Part shown: positions 1 to 9,074 of the stretch, piece by piece
Numbering within the stretch: position 1 is the first letter of the stretch
Layout: each line of letters opens with the position of its first letter
NCBI RefSeq assembly: GCF_014137975.1
Contig: NZ_JACGWZ010000003.1
Span: 399,501-463,500, forward strand
Direction of reading: 5' to 3'
DNA length: 64,000 nt
From: Halosaccharopolyspora lacisalsi
GTDB lineage: Bacteria; Actinomycetota; Actinomycetes; Mycobacteriales; Pseudonocardiaceae
Notes under the pieces: model-generated
What the model was told of the DNA's origin: nothing
Database searches by the model: none
Seen by the model: only the letters and a program-made list of their open reading frames with translations
Translations under genes and position numbers: made by a program

Positions 1-101
1 GTCCTTCAGGTAGCTGGAGACATCGCCGTCTGATAAGCCAGGCCCCGGCGTTCACGTGCAGGATGTGGCGCCGGTTCCCAGCACTTGTAAGGAAGCCAAA
101 G

Positions 102-305
102 ATGGCGCAAGGCACTGTGAAGTGGTTCAGCTCGGAGAAGGGCTTCGGTTTCATCGCTCCGGATGACGGTGGAGCCGACGTCTTCGTGCACTACTCGGGT
201 ATCGACGGTTCCGGCTTTCGGAACCTCGAGGAGGATCAGTACGTGGAGTTCGAGGTGACCCAGGGTCCGAAGGGACCCCAGGCCAGTGGAGTCCGCGTAC
301 TGTAA
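102..305 (+). CDS. cold-shock domain protein (CspA family)
   Basis: 67-residue single-domain cold-shock protein, a cytoplasmic RNA/single-strand DNA binder that melts RNA structure. It begins [18 protein letters not shown], containing RNP1 (KGFGFI), and RNP2 (VFVHYSGI) follows near residue 30, so both nucleic-acid-binding motifs are present; length is normal for the family. The ATG at 102 is chosen over an in-frame ATG at 63 because AAGGAAG (89-95) is well spaced before it and the family starts here. It stands alone before a 535-base gap. Function rests on family knowledge; which paralogue (housekeeping or cold-induced) cannot be told. Confidence 0.95.
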   Translation: MAQGTVKWFSSEKGFGFIAPDDGGADVFVHYSGIDGSGFRNLEEDQYVEFEVTQGPKGPQASGVRVL

Positions 306-840
306 GACTCTCCTGTGCGACTCCGTCTCGAACCACGTCGGCGTCGATCGTGACGTCGACACGGTGATGTGACGTGATCGTGGCCGTCGGCTGCGCTCAG
401 GGCTTCGCTTCCGATTCGCCGATCGGGAGGGTGGATCCGAGTGAAGCCGGCGGCCACGGCTGGAATACATCCGTACCTTCGACGAGGCAGCGGCCCGGAG
501 GGCTCCCCTGGAGGACCCGGTGTCACGCGCCTGCGGGTACGGGTGAGGTTGCGGTGACTCCCGCTGTTTTTTCGAAGGTCACCGCTACGCCCGCCTCCGT
601 GAGCTGAAACTCTTTCGCCAAGCGTGCCGGTTCGTCCGGCCCACCACTCGCGTTCGGTGGTGTTGCGTCTGCCGGTGAGGTGCTGTCCCCGCCCGTTTCG
701 GGTGCGGCCGCCGGTATCTGGGACCGGCCTGCTCGGTTGCTGGTCAGCGCCGTCCGGAAGCTCGTCCTCCGCCGACGTGCGGATCGATCGGCTTCGAGTG
801 GCCGTGTTGTGCGACCGCCGTGTTCGGGTAGAACGGCGGT
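306..840. other. intergenic region, no gene recognised
   Basis: About 535 bases between the cold-shock gene and the VOC gene. Open frames exist on both strands, as expected at this GC content, but none has a recognisable domain or a convincing ribosome binding site. Only the promoter-like pair at its right edge is annotated separately. Confidence 0.6.
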
Positions 841-841
841 A
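807..841 (+). promoter_or_regulatory. candidate promoter giving a leaderless mRNA for the VOC gene
   Basis: TTGTGC (807-812), a 16-base spacer and TAGAAC (829-834) are followed 7 bases later by the ATG at 841, the geometry of a leaderless actinobacterial transcript. There is no clear Shine-Dalgarno sequence before this ATG. Seen in sequence; activity is inferred. Confidence 0.4.
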
Positions 842-1221
842 TGGAGGTCTTGAACAGCCGGATGATCCTGCACCCGCGTGACCGTCAGCGCTCGCTGGAG
901 TTCTACCGCGACACCCTCGGGCTGGCGATATACCGGGAATTCGCCGTGGGGACCGTCTTCTTCCTGGGGCAGGGTTTCCTGGAAGTGTCCGGTGCGGCCG
1001 AGCAGGGACCGAGTCCGGACCAGGTCCTGTGGTTGCAGGTGCGTGACCTGGAGGGCGAGTTCGCCCGGTTGCGCGACCTCGGGGCCACCGTGCTGGCCGA
1101 ACCACAGCGTCAGCCCTGGGGCTTGGACGAGGGCTGGATCGCCGACCCCGACGGGGTCCGCATCGTGCTCGTCCACGTCCCGGAGGATCATCCGCTGCGA
1201 GTCGACGTGCGTCAGCCCTGA
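841..1221 (+). CDS. VOC (glyoxalase/bleomycin-resistance fold) family protein
   Basis: 126 residues with one vicinal-oxygen-chelate domain: an N-terminal strand with [18 protein letters not shown], and the C-terminal [12 protein letters not shown] pattern typical of the fold. The family includes metal-dependent lyases, dioxygenases and antibiotic-binding proteins; substrate cannot be assigned from sequence. It lies on the same strand as lepA, 112 bases upstream of it, and probably has its own promoter. Confidence 0.85.
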   Translation: MEVLNSRMILHPRDRQRSLEFYRDTLGLAIYREFAVGTVFFLGQGFLEVSGAAEQGPSPDQVLWLQVRDLEGEFARLRDLGATVLAEPQRQPWGLDEGWIADPDGVRIVLVHVPEDHPLRVDVRQP

Positions 1222-1333
1222 GCGATCGGCACGGGACGACCCGGAGTTGGACACCGGGCATTCCCGGCGGCGTGGGACGATGGGGGAGGACCCTGCACGG
1301 ACGCGAGTCGACATCGGCGCGAGGAAATCTTCA

Positions 1334-3202
1334 GTGAGCACGTTCGCGGACACCACCTTCACGTCTCCGGAGCGCATCCGGAACTTCTGCATCATCGCCC
1401 ACATCGACCACGGCAAGTCGACCCTGGCCGACCGGGTACTGCAGCTCACGGGGGTGCTCGACGAGCGAGCCTACCGTGACCAGTATCTCGACCGGATGGA
1501 TCTGGAACGCGAGCGCGGCATCACGATCAAGTCCCAGAACGTGCGCCTGCCGTGGCAGGTCGACGGGGCCGACCACGTGCTGCACCTGATCGACACCCCC
1601 GGCCACGTCGACTTCACCTACGAGGTCAGCCGCTCGTTGGCCGCCTGTGAGGGCGCGATCCTGCTCGTCGACGCCGCGCAGGGCATCGAGGCGCAGACAC
1701 TCGCGAACCTGTACCTGGCGATGGAGCACGACCTGGAGATCATCCCGGTCCTGAACAAGATCGACCTGCCCGCCGCCGAACCGGACCGCTACGCCGCCGA
1801 ACTCGCGCACATCATCGGCTGCGAGGAATCCGACGTGCTCCGGGTCTCGGCCAAGAGCGGTCAGGGCGTCTCGGACGTGCTCGACTCGGTGGTGCTGAAC
1901 GTGCCCGCTCCCAGCGGCGACGCCGATGCGCCCGCCCGCGCGATGATCTTCGACTCCGTCTACGACACCTACCGCGGGGTGATCACCTACATCCGCGTGA
2001 TGGACGGCAGGATCACTCCGCGCGAGCGGATCCGGATGATGTCCACCGGCGCCACCCACGAGCTGCTGGAGGTCGGCATCATCTCGCCCGACCAGAAGCC
2101 CTCCAAGGGGCTCGGCGTGGGTGAGGTCGGCTACCTGATCACGGGCGTCAAGGACGTTCGCCAGTCCCGCGTGGGTGACACCGTCACCTTCGACAAGAAC
2201 GGGGCCGAGCAGCCGCTGCCCGGGTACCGCGACCCGGTGCCGATGGTGTACTCGGGGCTGTTCCCGATGGACGGGTCGGACTACCCGGTGCTGCGTGACG
2301 CGCTGGACAAGCTGCTGCTCAACGACGCCGCCCTGACCTACGAGCCGGAGACCTCCGGCGCGCTGGGGTTCGGTTTCCGCTGCGGCTTCCTGGGGCTGCT
2401 GCACCTGGAGATCACGCGGGCTCGGTTGGAGCGGGAGTTCAACCTGAACCTGATCTCCACCGCGCCGAACGTCGTCTACAGCGTGACGCTGGAGGACGGC
2501 AGCGACACCGATGTCACCAACCCCTCGGACTGGCCTGAGGGCAAGATCTCCGAGGTGCGCGAGCCGATGGCCAAGTGCACGGTCATCGCGCCGTCGGAGT
2601 TCGTGGGGCCGATCATGGAGCTGTGCCAGAGCAGGCGCGGCAACCTCGACGGGATGGACTACCTCTCCGAGACCCGGGTCGAGCTGCGCTACACCATTCC
2701 GCTGGCCGAGATCGTCTTCGACTTCTTCGACCATCTCAAGTCGCGCACGCGCGGTTACGCCTCGATGGACTACGAGGAAATCGGCATGCAGGCGTCCAGC
2801 CTGGTCAAGGTGGACATCCTGCTTCAGGGCGAGGCCGTCGACGCCTTCAGCGCCATCGTGCACAAGGACAATGCCTACTCCTACGGCTCGCGGATGGCCA
2901 ACAAGCTGCAGGAGCTCATCCCGCGTCAGCAGTTCGAGGTGCCGATCCAGGCTTCCGTGGGATCGCGGATCATCGCCCGCGAGACCGTGCGCGCCATGCG
3001 CAAGGACGTGCTGGCCAAGTGCTACGGCGGTGACATCAGTCGTAAGCGCAAGCTGCTGGAGAAGCAGAAGGAAGGCAAGAAGAAGATGAAGACGGTCGGT
3101 CGCGTCGAGGTTCCCCAGGAGGCCTTCGTCGCCGCCCTGTCCACCGACGAGGGCTCCGGCAAGGAAGACAAGGAGAACAAGGACAAGAAGGGCAAGAAGT
3201 AG
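1334..3202 (+). CDS. lepA: elongation factor 4 (LepA)
   Basis: 622-residue translational GTPase that acts on stalled ribosomes and in initiation/30S biogenesis. The G1 motif is in [10 protein letters not shown] near residues 21-30, G3 is DTPGHVDF, and G4 is NKIDLP; domains II, III, V and the LepA-specific basic C-terminal domain ([18 protein letters not shown]) follow. The open frame extends far upstream, but the GTG at 1334 is chosen because GAGGAA at 1321-1326 precedes it and it gives the family N-terminus ([18 protein letters not shown]). The lysine-rich tail ([12 protein letters not shown]) is a lineage-specific extension. Confidence 0.97.
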   Translation: MSTFADTTFTSPERIRNFCIIAHIDHGKSTLADRVLQLTGVLDERAYRDQYLDRMDLERERGITIKSQNVRLPWQVDGADHVLHLIDTPGHVDFTYEVSRSLAACEGAILLVDAAQGIEAQTLANLYLAMEHDLEIIPVLNKIDLPAAEPDRYAAELAHIIGCEESDVLRVSAKSGQGVSDVLDSVVLNVPAPSGDADAPARAMIFDSVYDTYRGVITYIRVMDGRITPRERIRMMSTGATHELLEVGIISPDQKPSKGLGVGEVGYLITGVKDVRQSRVGDTVTFDKNGAEQPLPGYRDPVPMVYSGLFPMDGSDYPVLRDALDKLLLNDAALTYEPETSGALGFGFRCGFLGLLHLEITRARLEREFNLNLISTAPNVVYSVTLEDGSDTDVTNPSDWPEGKISEVREPMAKCTVIAPSEFVGPIMELCQSRRGNLDGMDYLSETRVELRYTIPLAEIVFDFFDHLKSRTRGYASMDYEEIGMQASSLVKVDILLQGEAVDAFSAIVHKDNAYSYGSRMANKLQELIPRQQFEVPIQASVGSRIIARETVRAMRKDVLAKCYGGDISRKRKLLEKQKEGKKKMKTVGRVEVPQEAFVAALSTDEGSGKEDKENKDKKGKK

Positions 3203-3224
3203 CCGGCGCCGCGCCTCGAAGCCG

Positions 3225-3254
3225 CCGCGCGGAGGCTCCGGGCCTTCCGCGCGG
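3225..3254 (+). terminator. hairpin downstream of lepA
   Basis: CCGCGCGGA (3225-3233) pairs with TCCGCGCGG (3246-3254), with further pairing inside the loop (GGC/GCC). It lies 22 bases after the lepA stop. There is no T tract, so intrinsic termination is inferred from stem strength only. Confidence 0.5.
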
Positions 3255-3336
3255 TGGGGAGGCCGAGTCCGGACGGTTCTCGATGGGTCCCGAGTGCGGA
3301 TCGTGGTGCACTGTTCGGGCGGGGTGGTGCGTCGGT

Positions 3337-3762
3337 CTATGACGCGAGCTGGTGATGCCCTCCTGAGGCGTTGCCCGGTGTATTGATCAACTGGTGCGCA
3401 CGCTGGTACGAGACCCCCGAGATGGTCCCGATGTCTCGAACGGTGAGGCCGGTGTCGGCCAGCTTCCGCGCGGCCTCGAGTTTGAGCATCGACGCCTCCT
3501 TGTCCTTGTCCGCTGCTTCGGCGCGGAGCTGTTCCGATTCGCGTAGTACATCAGCGACCTCGGGCTCCGGAACCGGAGTGACCGCCACCTCGACGGACTC
3601 TTCTGGTGCCTCTGCGACGAAGGCGATCGCTTCGCGGCGGATCTCGTCTGCGCGGTCCAGGCGACTGACCTGAGTCAGGGCGCCTGGATATTGATCACGC
3701 TGGATCACCCACCAGCGGCCGTCTCGCCGAGCTGCCGCGGTGAAGTGGGTCGTTTCCACCAC
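3337..3762 (-). CDS. HicB-like antitoxin with C-terminal helix-turn-helix
   Basis: 141 residues. Residues ~5-50 (FTAAARRDGRWWVIQRDQ, then LDRADEIRREAIAFVAE) match the partial RNase H fold of HicB antitoxins, which bind and neutralise HicA. A charged linker is followed by a helix-turn-helix (LADTGLTVRDIGTISGVS) near residues 105-128, as expected for an autoregulating DNA-binding antitoxin. The start is GTG at 3762 (a second GTG follows immediately) and it overlaps the end of the HicA-like frame by 58 bases, implying coupling. The HicB assignment is from pattern recognition and is moderate; neither partner has been shown to act here. Confidence 0.65.
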   Translation of the reverse strand: MVETTHFTAAARRDGRWWVIQRDQYPGALTQVSRLDRADEIRREAIAFVAEAPEESVEVAVTPVPEPEVADVLRESEQLRAEAADKDKEASMLKLEAARKLADTGLTVRDIGTISGVSYQRAHQLINTPGNASGGHHQLAS

Positions 3763-3971
3763 CTCTTCCCAAGTGCCGGCTCAAGCTGCTTGAAGATCAC
3801 TTCGACCATCCGGTCCGGGGTCTCGGTGTGGCGGCCGACGGTCGTGCGCGCGTGTCCGCAGCGGATTCCCGCGTGGTTGGTACGTTCGGAAGCCTCCAAG
3901 GCCACGCCTCGTCGCTCGGCGGTTTTCCGTATCTTTCGGAGCAGGTCACCACGCTTCGCGAGCTGGGTGAT
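3705..3971 (-). CDS. HicA-like toxin reading frame lacking a canonical start codon
   Basis: Translated from ATC at 3971, this frame gives about 88 residues: an N-terminal KRGDLLRKIRKTAERRG helix, then CGHARTTVGRHTE and a C-terminal LEPALGKRWW, the layout of HicA mRNA interferases (dsRBD-like fold with a basic strand and conserved His, here in VGRHTE). The in-frame stop TGA lies 5 codons upstream of that ATC, and no ATG, GTG or TTG occurs before the conserved domain. The only GTG (3905) would remove its first third. The gene therefore either uses a rare ATC start, has lost its start, or has a frame error nearby. It sits directly before the HicB-like gene and overlaps it. Confidence 0.5.
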   Translation of the reverse strand: MTQLAKRGDLLRKIRKTAERRGVALEASERTNHAGIRCGHARTTVGRHTETPDRMVEVIFKQLEPALGKRWWKRPTSPRQLGETAAGG

Positions 3972-4018
3972 GGACGAATCAAGTCAAACTGCGGTGGACG
4001 TACCACCCGAAAGAGTGG

Positions 4019-5485
4019 TCACCCCTGATGGGAGTCGAGGAAGGCGTAGACGTCGGCCTCGTCGACGCCGGGGAAGGTGTCCGAGGGCAGCGCCGACAAC
4101 ACGTGCGAGTGCGCCCGAGCCGACGGCCAGACCATGCCCTGCCAGCGGTTGGCCAGCTCGGCCGGCGGGCGCTGGCAGCACTCGCCGTTGGGGCAGCCGG
4201 ACCGGTGGTGGTTCGTGGTGTCGCGCCCCCGGAACCACCGCGACTCGGTGTAGGGCACGCCCAGGGTGATCGCGAAGTCCTTGCCGCGACTGGGATCGAC
4301 GTGGGCCACGCACCAGTGCGTGGCTCCCGGCTTGTCGGTGTACTGGTAGTGCGTCGAGTACCTGTCGGAGGAGGAGAAGACCTGTCGTCCGGCCCAGTAG
4401 CGGCACATCCGCTGTCCCTCGATGGCTCCTGTGGCGTCGCTGGGAAACACCAGCCCGTCGTTCTCGTAGGCCTTGTAGATGATGCCGGTCTCGTCGTTGC
4501 GCACGAAGTGGCAGCGCAGGTCCAGGTACTCGGTGGCGAGGTTGGTGAACCGGTGGGCGGCCATCTCGTAGGACACCGAGAACACGTCGCGCAGGTCCTC
4601 GACGGCGAGGTCCCGGTCGGCCTTGGCCTGGCGCAGGTAGCTCACCGCGGCGCGTTCGGGAACCAGTACGGCGGCGGCGAAGTAGTTCGCCTCGACCCGC
4701 TGGCGCAGGAAGTCGGCGAAGTCGCGGGGCTGGCGGTGTCCGAGGGTCAGGTGCCCCAGCGTCTGCAGCAGGATGGTGCGCGGGCTGTGCATGCCCAGCG
4801 ACTCCCGCCGCAGGAAGATCCGGTTGTTTCGCAGGTCGGTCACCGACCGCACCGAGCGGGGCAGGTCGTGGACGAACCGCAGTCCGTACCCCAGGTGGGT
4901 CGCGATGGACTGGATCACTCCCTCGGACAACGGGCCGCCGTGGTAGTCGACCCGGTCGAGGATGTCCGACGCGGCCTTCTCGATCTCGGGGAAGTAGTTG
5001 CCGTGCTCGCGCATGGTGCTGCGCAGCTCGGCGTTGGCCTGCCGGGCCTCCTCGGGGGTGGCGACCTGCTTGGTCTCGCGTCGCCGCAGCTCCTCGTACA
5101 GGGCCAGTACGTGCTCCAGGGCCTCGGTGGGGACCCGTTTGCCGATCTTCAGCGGTGGCACGTCCAGGCGCTGGTACAGCGGGTCGAGCTGAGCCTGCTC
5201 GACGGCGATCTCCAGCTCCGCGCGCCGGTTCGGCGGCTTCTTCGACAGGAGTTCGTCCACCGAACTGCCGAGCGCTCCGGCCAGTGACCGCAGCAGGGAC
5301 AGCTTCGGCTCGCGGTGACCGTTCTCCAGCAGGGACAGTTGGGACGGGGCGCGCCCGACCTTGTCGCCCAGCTCGACCAGGGTCAGTCCGGCGGCGCGGC
5401 GCAGGTGCCGGAGGCGCTGACCGAAGACCAGCAGATCCTGGTCACTGGAAAAAGTACGGTCTTCTTCTTCGGTGAACTCTGCCAT
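4019..5485 (-). CDS. ramB: RamB-type regulator of acetate metabolism (XRE/short-chain acyl regulator family)
   Basis: 488 residues from the ATG at 5485 (MAEFTEEEDRTF); ATGs at 5494 and 5551 are less likely. Residues ~20-80 form an XRE helix-turn-helix (LRHLRRAAGLTLVELGDKVG, then SQLSLLENG). The middle has an IrrE/ImmA-like segment (LQTLGHLTLGH), and the C-terminal half is the short-chain acyl-CoA regulator domain, ending with a cysteine-rich CPNGECC. In corynebacteria and mycobacteria RamB binds the aceA/aceB promoters and responds to acetyl-CoA supply. Here it is divergent from aceA across about 115 bases, which supports the assignment. Confidence 0.88.
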   Translation of the reverse strand: MAEFTEEEDRTFSSDQDLLVFGQRLRHLRRAAGLTLVELGDKVGRAPSQLSLLENGHREPKLSLLRSLAGALGSSVDELLSKKPPNRRAELEIAVEQAQLDPLYQRLDVPPLKIGKRVPTEALEHVLALYEELRRRETKQVATPEEARQANAELRSTMREHGNYFPEIEKAASDILDRVDYHGGPLSEGVIQSIATHLGYGLRFVHDLPRSVRSVTDLRNNRIFLRRESLGMHSPRTILLQTLGHLTLGHRQPRDFADFLRQRVEANYFAAAVLVPERAAVSYLRQAKADRDLAVEDLRDVFSVSYEMAAHRFTNLATEYLDLRCHFVRNDETGIIYKAYENDGLVFPSDATGAIEGQRMCRYWAGRQVFSSSDRYSTHYQYTDKPGATHWCVAHVDPSRGKDFAITLGVPYTESRWFRGRDTTNHHRSGCPNGECCQRPPAELANRWQGMVWPSARAHSHVLSALPSDTFPGVDEADVYAFLDSHQG

Positions 5486-5601
5486 GAGCTTCATGATAGC
5501 GAAAAGAAGCGAAAATTTCCCCCCAAAGAGTCCTCGTTTTTCCTTGCCCAAGCATCAACACTGGGAAGTAGCAGGCCGCAAGCGATCGAAAGGTGGAGAC
5601 C
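5486..5601. promoter_or_regulatory. ramB-aceA divergent control region
   Basis: A short A/T-rich island in GC-rich DNA. GCGAAAA occurs twice in direct repeat with a 10-base period (about 5499-5515, on the + strand), followed by TTTCCCCCC and, further on, CGTTTTTCC. One helical turn between repeats suggests a protein binding on one face, plausibly RamB, though the sites are not exact copies of the published RamB box (a run of A before TTTGCAAA). TTGCCC (5544-5549) and AAGTAG (5566-5571) are a weak promoter candidate for aceA. Inference throughout. Confidence 0.4.
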
Positions 5602-6924
5602 ATGAGCCCCGAGCGTGGTACCCGCGAGCAAGCCCTCCAGGCCGCCAACGACCTCCAGCGCGAGTGGGACACCGACCCGAGGTGGAAGGACGTCGAGCGT
5701 ACCTACTCGGCTGGTGACGTCGTCCGCCTGCGGGGTTCGGTTCAAGAGGAGAACACCCTGGCCCGCCAGGGAGCCGAGCGGCTCTGGAACCTCCTGCACG
5801 ACAACGACTACATCCACGCCCTCGGCGCGCTGACCGGCAACCAGGCGGTTCAGCAGGTCCGCGCCGGCCTCCAGGCGATCTACCTGTCCGGCTGGCAGGT
5901 CGCCGCGGACGCCAACCTGGCCGGTGAGACCTACCCGGACCAGAGCCTCTACCCGGCCAACTCGGTCCCGCAGGTCGTGCGCCGGATCAACAACGCCCTC
6001 AAGCGCGCCGACCAGGTCGCCTGGGCCGAGGCGCTGGACTCCGAGGGTTCCGAGGTGGAGACCGAGGACCGGCACTGGTTGGCCCCGATCGTGGCCGACG
6101 CCGAGGCCGGCTTCGGTGGCGTGCTCAACGCCTACGAGCTGATGAAGGGCATGATCCAGTCCGGTGCCGCCGGTGTGCACTGGGAGGACCAGCTCGCTTC
6201 GGAGAAGAAGTGCGGTCACCTCGGTGGCAAGGTGCTCATCCCCACCAGCCAGCACGTCAAGACCCTCAACTCCGCTCGCCTGGCCGCCGATGTCGCCGGC
6301 GTTCCGTCGCTGGTCGTGGCCCGTACCGATGCGCAGGCGGCCACGCTGCTGACCAGCGACGTCGACGAGCGTGACCAGAAGTTCGTCACCGGCGAGCGCA
6401 CCAGCGAGGGCTTCTACAAGGTGTCCAACGGCATCCAGCCGTGCATCGAGCGTGGTCTGGCCTACGCGCCCTACGCGGACCTGATCTGGATGGAGACGTC
6501 CACGCCGGATCTCGACGAGGCCCGCCAGTTCGCCGAGGCGATCAAGGCGAAGTACCCGAACCAGATGCTGGCCTACAACTGCTCGCCGTCGTTCAACTGG
6601 AGCAAGAACCTCGACGACAGCACCATCGCCAAGTTCCAGCGGGAGCTCGGCCAGATGGGTTACAAGTTCCAGTTCATCACCCTGGCCGGCTTCCACGCCC
6701 TGAACTACAGCATGTTCGATCTGGCCAAGAACTACGCCAAGGACGACATGACGGCCTACGTGGACCTGCAGCAGCGCGAGTTCGCCGCCGAGAAGGACGG
6801 CTACACCGCGACCAAGCACCAGCGCGAGGCCGGTACCGGCTACTTCGACCTGATCAACACCGCGGTGAGCCCGGACTCGTCCACCACCGCGCTGGCCGGC
6901 TCGACCGAGACGGCCCAGTTCTGA
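5602..6924 (+). CDS. aceA: isocitrate lyase
   Basis: 440 residues. It cleaves isocitrate to glyoxylate and succinate, the first step of the glyoxylate shunt needed for growth on acetate or fatty acids. The signature [11 protein letters not shown] lies near residue 202 with catalytic Cys204; the metal-binding and substrate segments ([21 protein letters not shown]) are intact. The ATG at 5602 follows GAAAGGTGGAG; the in-frame GTG at 5593 lacks a site. Divergent from the RamB gene, its likely regulator. A strong terminator follows. No malate synthase gene is present in this window. Confidence 0.97.
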   Translation: MSPERGTREQALQAANDLQREWDTDPRWKDVERTYSAGDVVRLRGSVQEENTLARQGAERLWNLLHDNDYIHALGALTGNQAVQQVRAGLQAIYLSGWQVAADANLAGETYPDQSLYPANSVPQVVRRINNALKRADQVAWAEALDSEGSEVETEDRHWLAPIVADAEAGFGGVLNAYELMKGMIQSGAAGVHWEDQLASEKKCGHLGGKVLIPTSQHVKTLNSARLAADVAGVPSLVVARTDAQAATLLTSDVDERDQKFVTGERTSEGFYKVSNGIQPCIERGLAYAPYADLIWMETSTPDLDEARQFAEAIKAKYPNQMLAYNCSPSFNWSKNLDDSTIAKFQRELGQMGYKFQFITLAGFHALNYSMFDLAKNYAKDDMTAYVDLQQREFAAEKDGYTATKHQREAGTGYFDLINTAVSPDSSTTALAGSTETAQF

Positions 6925-6991
6925 GCGCAACGGCGCTCTCCCTGACGCACCAGCGGCCCTGTGGCGGGGTGTAGTGATCGCGATGGTGCGA

Positions 6992-7030
6992 GTGGGCGGG
7001 AACCCGGCAGCCGGGTTCCCGCCCACTTTT
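6992..7030 (+). terminator. intrinsic terminator after aceA
   Basis: GTGGGCGGGAACCCGGC (6992-7008) is a perfect inverted repeat of 7010-7026 around a single base, followed by TTTT. This is the cleanest intrinsic terminator in the window and closes the aceA transcript. Confidence 0.85.
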
Positions 7031-7163
7031 CGTCGGCCCGCCGGAGCGGGCGGCGAAGTGCTTCGACTCCGTGTCTCTCGCGAGACAACCCGCCCGGGGA
7101 CGGGTGCGTCTCCCGGGCGGTCTCCTTCGAGAGGGAAGGTCCCGAGCTGACGGGGAGGAAGCG

Positions 7164-8276
7164 ATGACGTTCGATTTGTTGCGTGCTCGCGGAGCGGCGT
7201 TGACCGTGGGTGCCGTTGCCGCGATGGCCGCCGTGACCGGCTGTGCTTCGGGAGGTGATTCGGTCGCGACCACGTCGACACCGGAATGGCACCAGTCCGC
7301 GGCGCGCGGAACGCCGAGCTCGGAGACGGGGGACTCGGCCCAGCGGTCGAAACGGTCCGTGCGGTCGACCGGTGATTCCTCCCCGCGGGAAACCGGTCCC
7401 ACGCGGGACGAGCCGACCCGGATCGCTTCCTACGATCGGGGCAACCGGAAGTTCTCCGTGGTCGGCTACTCCTCGGAGCAGGGCTACTGCGTCGACGTCC
7501 GGACCGACCGGTCGAGCCGAGCGGTGTGCGACCCGGTGCCCGCAGGGCCACCGAAGCTTCAGCTGCGGTCCCTGACGGTCGGTGCCGAAGACTACCTCGT
7601 CGGTATCGTCGACAACGAGGCCGTCAGGGATGTCGACCTGATCGCCAACGACGGCAGTCCCGTCGTCGAGAAGGCCGAGCACTTCGGGCTCGTCGACGTC
7701 CTCGACGGTCGTGCCAGAGCCTTCTCCCCGGTCAGTGCGCCGAAGTTCGTGCAGGCCGTGGTGGCCCGCAACGCCGCGGGCGAGACGATCGCCCGCCGGG
7801 AGCTCGGGGACTCCGGTGGTGCCCGGCAGGACGGCTTCACCACCGGCGACAAATCCGGAACGGGCAGCGCCACGGGCCCCGACCCGGCGGTGCTGACCGA
7901 TGTGCGGCTGCTGCGTCGACAGGGCAGCGACGCGATCCGCCTGGAGTTCGCGCCCGGGAGCGGAACCCCGGACTACCAGGTGGGTTATCGGCCCAAGCCG
8001 TTGCGCTACGAGGGTTCGGGCCGCCCCGCCAACCTGGAGGGGGGGCCGGCGCTGGAGCTGGATCTCACCCACGCCGATGACGGTGACGCGGCGGCCGGTG
8101 CGGTTCCGGTCGATCCGCAACGGCAGAGCGTCGTCGCTCAGGTCAAGAACCTGGGGTCGTTCGAGGGGCACGTCAAGCTCGGTATCGGGATCATCGAATC
8201 GCACTCGGAGCTGCCCTACGAGGTGAGTACCGGGCCGCACAGCATCACCGTCGAGATCGCCCATCAGGGAGCGTGA
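7164..8276 (+). CDS. putative secreted lipoprotein of unknown function
   Basis: 370 residues from the ATG at 7164, preceded by GGGGAGGA (7152-7159). The N-terminus is basic (MTFDLLRARG), then hydrophobic (AALTVGAVAAMAA), then a lipobox VTGC with Cys near residue 27, so it should be a diacylglyceryl-anchored lipoprotein outside the membrane. The next ~60 residues are Ser/Thr/Arg-rich and low complexity, a typical tether; the rest has no domain I recognise. It stands alone between aceA and the MOSC gene. Confidence 0.75.
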   Translation: MTFDLLRARGAALTVGAVAAMAAVTGCASGGDSVATTSTPEWHQSAARGTPSSETGDSAQRSKRSVRSTGDSSPRETGPTRDEPTRIASYDRGNRKFSVVGYSSEQGYCVDVRTDRSSRAVCDPVPAGPPKLQLRSLTVGAEDYLVGIVDNEAVRDVDLIANDGSPVVEKAEHFGLVDVLDGRARAFSPVSAPKFVQAVVARNAAGETIARRELGDSGGARQDGFTTGDKSGTGSATGPDPAVLTDVRLLRRQGSDAIRLEFAPGSGTPDYQVGYRPKPLRYEGSGRPANLEGGPALELDLTHADDGDAAAGAVPVDPQRQSVVAQVKNLGSFEGHVKLGIGIIESHSELPYEVSTGPHSITVEIAHQGA

Positions 8277-8437
8277 CGGTGCTCGGCGCGACCGTGGCGG
8301 CTGTCGCCCCGGTCGCGCCGACGACGGAAGCCGGGTGGGGCGACCCCGCCCGGCTGGTGCCGTCCACGGCCCTGGCGTGACCGGGACTACGAGAAACAAG
8401 GGTGCGCGGGCGGCTGCCTTGCCCATAGGTTGAGCTC

Positions 8438-9064
8438 GTGGGATACGTCGAGTCAGTCAACATCGCCGTGGTCCGGACCGGCGACTGGACCGGGAGCGTG
8501 GGCAGCACCGGCATCGACAAGCGACCGGTCGGGCACCGGGTGTGGTTCGGGCGGGAAGGGGTCCGTGGTGACAGCGTCCGCGACACAAAGCGTCACGGCG
8601 CCTGGTACCAGGCCGCCTACGCCTACGACGCCGAGGACCTGCGGTACTGGTCGGAGGAGCTGGACGGGGAGCTCGTCGCGGGCAGCGCGGGGGAGAACCT
8701 GACACTGGTGGACTGCGATGCCAGTCGGGCCCTGATCGGGGAGCGGTGGCGTGTCGGCACGGCGGTGGTGCGCGTGACGGGTCCACGTACTCCGTGCCGG
8801 GTCTTCGCCGGTTTCTGGAACGCCGCCGACCTGGTCAAGCGCTTCACCGCCGTGGGCAGGACCGGTGCCTACCTCGCCGTGGAAACGCCCGGTGAGGTCG
8901 GTGCCGGCGATGAGCGCAAGGTGCTGTCGCGGCCGGAGCACGGGGTGACGGTCGCCGACGTGTTCGCGTTCCGGATGGGGAACCGGGGTCTCGCCGAGCA
9001 CGTGACCGCGGGCCTGGACGATCTGCCCGCTCCGTGGGCGGAAGCGATCACCGCCGTGCTGTGA
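8438..9064 (+). CDS. MOSC domain-containing protein
   Basis: 208 residues with a single MOSC domain: GIDKRPVGHRVWFG near the N-terminus, GENLTL in the middle, and TGPRTPCRVFAGFW with the conserved cysteine near residue 126. MOSC proteins carry sulfur or molybdenum-linked ligands (as in molybdenum cofactor sulfurases and the YiiM detoxification type); this stand-alone form resembles YiiM-like proteins but substrate is unknown. The GTG at 8438 lies 6 bases after TAGGTT (8426-8431) and has no Shine-Dalgarno sequence, so it may be leaderless. Confidence 0.85.
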   Translation: MGYVESVNIAVVRTGDWTGSVGSTGIDKRPVGHRVWFGREGVRGDSVRDTKRHGAWYQAAYAYDAEDLRYWSEELDGELVAGSAGENLTLVDCDASRALIGERWRVGTAVVRVTGPRTPCRVFAGFWNAADLVKRFTAVGRTGAYLAVETPGEVGAGDERKVLSRPEHGVTVADVFAFRMGNRGLAEHVTAGLDDLPAPWAEAITAVL

Positions 9065-9074
9065 AGCCACGTGT

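Noticed and set aside
374-607. 77-codon frame in the csp-VOC gap
   Set aside because: No binding site, no recognisable domain, composition of non-coding frame.
236-1449. Minus-strand frames over the gap and VOC gene
   Set aside because: They run antisense through the VOC and lepA starts and resemble shadow translations.
4028-5287. 419-codon + strand frame
   Set aside because: Antisense of the RamB gene; repetitive Val/Gly/Arg composition.
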